Of a DNA stretch of 64,000 nucleotides, positions 60,623 through 64,000 are shown piece by piece (position 1 is the first letter of the stretch; each line of letters begins with the position of its first letter). The translations under genes and the position numbers were made by a program. Source of the DNA: Phenylobacterium sp. Its GTDB lineage: Bacteria > Pseudomonadota > Alphaproteobacteria > Caulobacterales > Caulobacteraceae. A model generated the notes under the pieces. That model did not search any database. It was not told where the DNA came from and saw only the letters and a list, made by a program, of their open reading frames with translations. The DNA lies in contig JADBYZ010000019.1 in assembly GCA_020402745.1 (NCBI GenBank), positions 1 to 64,000 of the forward strand. The letters run 5' to 3'.

Positions 60623-61242
60623 CGCGCCGCCTCCGCCAGGCCCGCCGTGCCGCGCAGGATCAGGGCGACGGCGAAGTCGGTCGCCGCCGCCGGGTCGATG
60701 GGGCGCCGGGCCAGCATCTTCTGGCCGACCTCCCGGGCCAGGCCGATACAGGCGGCGGCCAGGTAATCGGCGTCGACGCCCCGCGCTCCGCCCCGCTCCG
60801 CCTCATCGATGATGGACCGGCGGACCTCCTCGAAGACGGCCGACATTTCGGGAGTCTCGCCCCTCAGGGTCAGGCCCGCCTCTCCGGCCGGACGACGGGC
60901 CATCCAGTTGTCGTGCTCGCTGGCCAGGAAGCCGTAATAGGCGCTGAGCGCTCCGCGGACGAACTCCTCCCAGGTCCGGGCCCGCTCCCTCTGGGCCTTC
61001 AAGACCGGCGAGAACCGACGCGCGCCGTCCCGCGAAAGGGCGGAGGCCACCTCCTCCTTGGAGCGGAAGTAGTTGTAGAAGGTCCCTGCAGCGAGGCCCG
61101 TTCGGCGGATGATGTCGCGCACGGTCACCGCCTCGAACCCCACTTCGCCGAACACCTCGCTTGCGGCGTCGAGGATGGCCTGGCGGTTCTGCGCCTTGGT
61201 GATCTCGCGCTTTCCGGCCGGGGCGAAGGCGGTGTCAGGCAT
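60619..61242 (-). CDS. TetR-family transcriptional regulator
   Basis: A 207-residue repressor-like protein. The N-terminal helix-turn-helix is AILDAASEVFGEVGFEAVTV then IIRRTGLAAGTFYNYFRSKE; the C-terminal ligand domain is all helical (FVRGALSAYYGFLASEHDNW). Start 61242 (MPDTAFAPAGKREITKAQ) is used; an ATG at 61281 in the same frame is an alternative. First of tetR-hydrolase-reductase, and probably self-regulated; the inducer is unknown, perhaps an ester or a quinone-generating compound. Confidence 0.85.
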   Translation of the reverse strand: MPDTAFAPAGKREITKAQNRQAILDAASEVFGEVGFEAVTVRDIIRRTGLAAGTFYNYFRSKEEVASALSRDGARRFSPVLKAQRERARTWEEFVRGALSAYYGFLASEHDNWMARRPAGEAGLTLRGETPEMSAVFEEVRRSIIDEAERGGARGVDADYLAAACIGLAREVGQKMLARRPIDPAAATDFAVALILRGTAGLAEAAR

Positions 61243-61304
61243 GAACTCGCTCAAAAGATGACGCGCGTCACCATAGGGCATCGCGCATCCCCGTCGAGCC
61301 CCCG

Positions 61305-62960
61305 CTATTTTCTCTGGGCCGCCGTCGAAGCGCGGACGGCGCGGAACTCCGAGCCCGCCTTCCAGTCCGGCCAACGGCGGGAGTTAGCCAGCGCACGACC
61401 GAGATCGTGGAGCAGCGCCCCGTCCTGGGCCGCCCCGGCCAGGTTCCAGTCGGGCGACCATTCGTCAGCAGGCTGATGATAGCGATGGATGTTGTAGTCC
61501 CTGGCCAGGGCCTCGCCCCGGGCCCGGCCGCCGTCGACCAGGTCCTGGCCCGAGCCGAAGGAGATGGCCGGCACGCCGCGCTTGGCGAAGGGGAAATGGT
61601 CCGAACGGAAGAAGTATCCGGCGCCCGGATTGGGATCCGGCGTGTAGGCCCTGCCGCGCTGGGCGCCGAGGGCGATGAGGTCGTCCTGCAGGGTCAGGGG
61701 CGCATCGCCCGAGGTCGTGAAGTCCCTGGCGGGGCCGGCTGTGGAAGCCCCGTCCATGTTGATCACCCCTGCGGTGGTCGCCAGCGGATAGAGCGGATTG
61801 GCGGCATAGTACTCCGAGCCCAGCAGGCCCCTCTCCTCGGCGGTCACCGCCAGGAAGACCACAGAGCGGTCCGGGGCCGGCGCCCGGGCGTACTGACGGC
61901 CAACCTCGATCAGCGAGGCGATCCCCAGGGCGTTGTCCTGGGCGCCATTGTAGATCCGGTCGCCGCGGGCGTCCGGAACGCCCACGCCCAGATGGTCCCA
62001 GTGGGCCGTGTAGATCACCGTCTCGTCAGCGTGGCGGCGCCCCGGCTTCCGGGCGACGACATTCTTCGAAACGATCTTCTGCGCCCGGATGGCGTAGTCC
62101 GTGGAGAAGGTCACGCCCGTCAGCTCCACCGCACGGAAGTCCCGGGTCTGCGCCTTGGCCTTCAGCGCCTCGAAGTCGAGGCCCGCCGCCTGGAACAGCC
62201 CCACGGTCACGTCGCGCTGGATCCAGCCCTCCAGCGGCGCATGGGCCTGGGCAGGGTCGGTGCGGATGATGTCGAAGAGGGTGCTGGTGTTGGAGTTCTT
62301 CACCGTCGCCCAGCCATACGAGGCCGGGGCGGTCTCGTGGATCACCAGGAAGCCGACGGCGCCCCGACGGGCGGCCTCCTCGAACTTGTAGGTCCAGCGA
62401 CCGTAATAGGTCATGGCCTTGCCGCCGAAGTCGCCCTGGCCGGTCTCGAAATCCGGGTCGTTGATCAGCACCAGGCCGATCTTGCCCTTCATGTCGACGT
62501 CCTTGAAGTCATCCCAGTTCCGCTCCGGCGCGGTGACGCCATAGCCGATGAAGACCAGGGGCACGTCCTTCAGGGTCAGGCGGTCGATCCCGGTCTGGGC
62601 CGCGCGGATGGCGATCTCCTCGCCCTGGGTCCTGGCCCGGGTCTGGCCGGCGGCGGTGACGCTGACCGCCACCGGGCCCTCGGTGTCGAAGCGCGCCAGG
62701 GGCACGTCCTGGGTCCAGGCGCGGGTCCCGTCCGCCTGCAGGTCGCCGCCGGGCTGGAGGCCAAAGCTGCTGAACTGCTCGACCAGGTAGGCCACGGTCT
62801 TGCGCTCGCCCTCGGTATCCGGGGCCCGGCCCTCGAAAGCGTCGTCCGACAGCACCTTCACATGCTGGGTCAGGCGCGCCGGATCCAGGTCAGCGGCCAG
62901 GGCGGGAGCGGAGATCACCAGGGCCGACAGACCGGCCAGGAAGGTGCGCTTGAGGGTCAT
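61305..62960 (-). CDS. Exported M28-family metallopeptidase with PA domain
   Basis: A 551-residue secreted aminopeptidase. Signal peptide TFLAGLSALVISAPALA, cleaved near AAD. The middle shows a PA-like insert (GKIGLVLINDPDFETGQG, AARRGAVGFLVIHE), then the M28 zinc motifs TAHWDHLGVG, NGAQDNALGIASL, TAEERGLLGSEYY, and RSDHFPFAKRGVPAISFGSG with the last His. All metal ligands are visible, so it should be active in the periplasm or outside. It stands alone, 62 bases from tetR. Confidence 0.9.
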   Translation of the reverse strand: MTLKRTFLAGLSALVISAPALAADLDPARLTQHVKVLSDDAFEGRAPDTEGERKTVAYLVEQFSSFGLQPGGDLQADGTRAWTQDVPLARFDTEGPVAVSVTAAGQTRARTQGEEIAIRAAQTGIDRLTLKDVPLVFIGYGVTAPERNWDDFKDVDMKGKIGLVLINDPDFETGQGDFGGKAMTYYGRWTYKFEEAARRGAVGFLVIHETAPASYGWATVKNSNTSTLFDIIRTDPAQAHAPLEGWIQRDVTVGLFQAAGLDFEALKAKAQTRDFRAVELTGVTFSTDYAIRAQKIVSKNVVARKPGRRHADETVIYTAHWDHLGVGVPDARGDRIYNGAQDNALGIASLIEVGRQYARAPAPDRSVVFLAVTAEERGLLGSEYYAANPLYPLATTAGVINMDGASTAGPARDFTTSGDAPLTLQDDLIALGAQRGRAYTPDPNPGAGYFFRSDHFPFAKRGVPAISFGSGQDLVDGGRARGEALARDYNIHRYHQPADEWSPDWNLAGAAQDGALLHDLGRALANSRRWPDWKAGSEFRAVRASTAAQRK

Positions 62961-63031
62961 TGAGGTCCCCGTGGGAGAAAGGCTGGAGGGGTGATTACCC
63001 CCTGGCGCGGGCTTCCGCCAGAAGCGCTGAG

Positions 63032-64000
63032 TCAGAATTCCCCGCGCAGCACCCGGGCGAAAAGGTCCGGATCCACATTGCCCCCGGACAGCACCAGACC
63101 CACACAGGCGCCGGGTCGGGCCTCGGGGACCCTGCCGGCCATCAGGGCGGCGAGCCCCACCGCTCCGCCGGGCTCCACCGCCAGCTTCAGGGTTGAGAAG
63201 GCCAGCCGCACGGCCGCCGCCACCTCGGCGTCGCTCACCGTCACGATGGCCGCAAGCCTTTGCTTCAGGATGGGAAAGGTCAGCTCGCCCGTCGACGGGG
63301 TCTCCAGGGAGTCGCAGAGGGTCCGAACGGTGGGCGCCGCGCTCTCGCGCCGGCCGCTGGCGAGGGCCCGTCGGGCGTCGTCGTAGAGCTCCGGCTCCAC
63401 CCCCACGATCCGGGTCCGCGGCGAGAGGGTCTGGACCGCCAGGGCCACCCCCGCCATCAGGCCGCCGCCGCCCACCGGGCCGACGACCAGGTCCAGCTCC
63501 GCCCCCAGGGCCTGCGCCTGCCGGGCCAGCTCCAGCCCCGCCGTGCCCTGCCCCGCAATGATGTCGGGGTCGTCATAGGCCGGCACGATGACCGCGCCCC
63601 TCTCTCCCGCCAGCCGGGTCGCAATCGCCTCCCGGCTCTCGGTCATCCGGTCGTAGAAGACGACCTCGGCGCCGTAGCCCCGCGTGGCCTCCACCTTCAC
63701 CGCCGGGGCGTCGGCGGGCATGACGATCACCGCCGGCATGTCCAGCAGGCGCGCCGCCAGGGCCACCCCTTGCGCATGATTGCCCGAGGAAAAGGCCACC
63801 ACCCCGCGCGGGCGGTCCGCCGGCGCCACCTGCGACAACCGGTTGAAGGCCCCGCGGAACTTGAAGGCGCCCACCCTCTGCAGGGTCTCGGGCTTGATGA
63901 AGACCCTCAGGCCCAGCCGGTCGTTCAGGGCCGGGCTCTCGATGAGGGGCGTGACCACAGCCTGTCCCGCGAGGCGCTCGGCCGCCGCTTCGATGTCGGC
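63032..64000 (-). CDS. Threonine dehydratase (PLP-dependent), 5' end beyond the window
   Basis: Deaminates threonine (or serine) to 2-oxobutyrate. Visible are the PLP lysine in RVGAFKFRGAFNRL, the SSGNHAQGVALAA loop, the phosphate-binding GPVGGGGLMAGVALA, and the end VLSGGNVDPDLF. The frame stays open through the right edge (ADIEAAAERLAGQAVVTPL), so the true start lies outside and the first codons are missing. No C-terminal ACT regulatory domain, so it is the catabolic, TdcB or serine-racemase-like type. Confidence 0.9.
   Translation of the reverse strand, partial: ADIEAAAERLAGQAVVTPLIESPALNDRLGLRVFIKPETLQRVGAFKFRGAFNRLSQVAPADRPRGVVAFSSGNHAQGVALAARLLDMPAVIVMPADAPAVKVEATRGYGAEVVFYDRMTESREAIATRLAGERGAVIVPAYDDPDIIAGQGTAGLELARQAQALGAELDLVVGPVGGGGLMAGVALAVQTLSPRTRIVGVEPELYDDARRALASGRRESAAPTVRTLCDSLETPSTGELTFPILKQRLAAIVTVSDAEVAAAVRLAFSTLKLAVEPGGAVGLAALMAGRVPEARPGACVGLVLSGGNVDPDLFARVLRGEF

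Overview
The window is a GC-rich chromosomal segment, densely coded on both strands, from an alphaproteobacterium of the Caulobacterales type (a Phenylobacterium- or Caulobacter-like organism is my inference). The signs are the conserved orders ffs-dnaX-recR, truA/dapE-dapD-HAD-argB, rpmH-rnpA-yidC-engB, tkt-purT-gap-pgk-fba and zapA-6S RNA-fthC; a DnaX with no cysteine cluster; promoters that fit the Caulobacter housekeeping pattern (TTGACNN, 10-14 bases, GCTANAWC-like); and many acyl-CoA dehydrogenases. No tRNA, rRNA, CRISPR array, phage or insertion sequence was seen.

Layout. 0.2-5 kb: a leftward lipid-catabolism operon (GST, two acyl-CoA dehydrogenases, acyl-CoA synthetase). 5.1-10.6 kb: rightward MoxR ATPase with its VWA partner, an SDR, and a bifunctional enoyl-CoA hydratase/3-hydroxyacyl-CoA dehydrogenase. 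10.7-19.1 kb: the most unusual block, an MHS-type transporter, a SARP-like/TPR regulator, and a 1587-residue membrane protein that joins a cytochrome P450 domain to a DyP-type peroxidase domain. 19-25.7 kb: leftward central carbon genes. 25.8-28 kb: zapA, 6S RNA and one-carbon genes. 28-31.4 kb: EF-hand protein, small membrane protein, groESL with a CIRCE operator. 31.5-39.9 kb: mixed accessory genes, including an SDR gene broken by one amber codon and an orphan Flp-like peptide with an AT-rich upstream region. 40-58.5 kb: housekeeping core (kdsB, pheA, nudC, SRP RNA, dnaX, recR, rmuC, def, fmt, truA, dapE, dapD, argB, engB, yidC, rnpA, rpmH). 58.6-64 kb: a TetR-esterase-quinone reductase operon, an M28 peptidase and a threonine dehydratase cut by the window edge.

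The best candidate for an undescribed system is at 10.7-19.1 kb. The regulator has a SARP-type DNA-binding domain, and the 222 bases in front of it carry heptamers (YCGTGAA-like) repeated every 11 bases, three copies then two, which is the geometry of SARP operators. The downstream P450 half lacks the usual acid-alcohol pair in its I-helix, as in peroxide-using P450s, and it is fused to a peroxidase whose key residues are all present. I infer a regulated, membrane-bound, peroxide-linked two-haem oxidase of unknown substrate.

Smaller points: a dispersed nested palindrome family (three copies), a 30-base tandem repeat across a stop codon, the absence of ybaB between dnaX and recR, and several convergent gene overlaps. 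No stretch over 300 bases lacks a gene. Bases 1-116 hold nothing I can identify.
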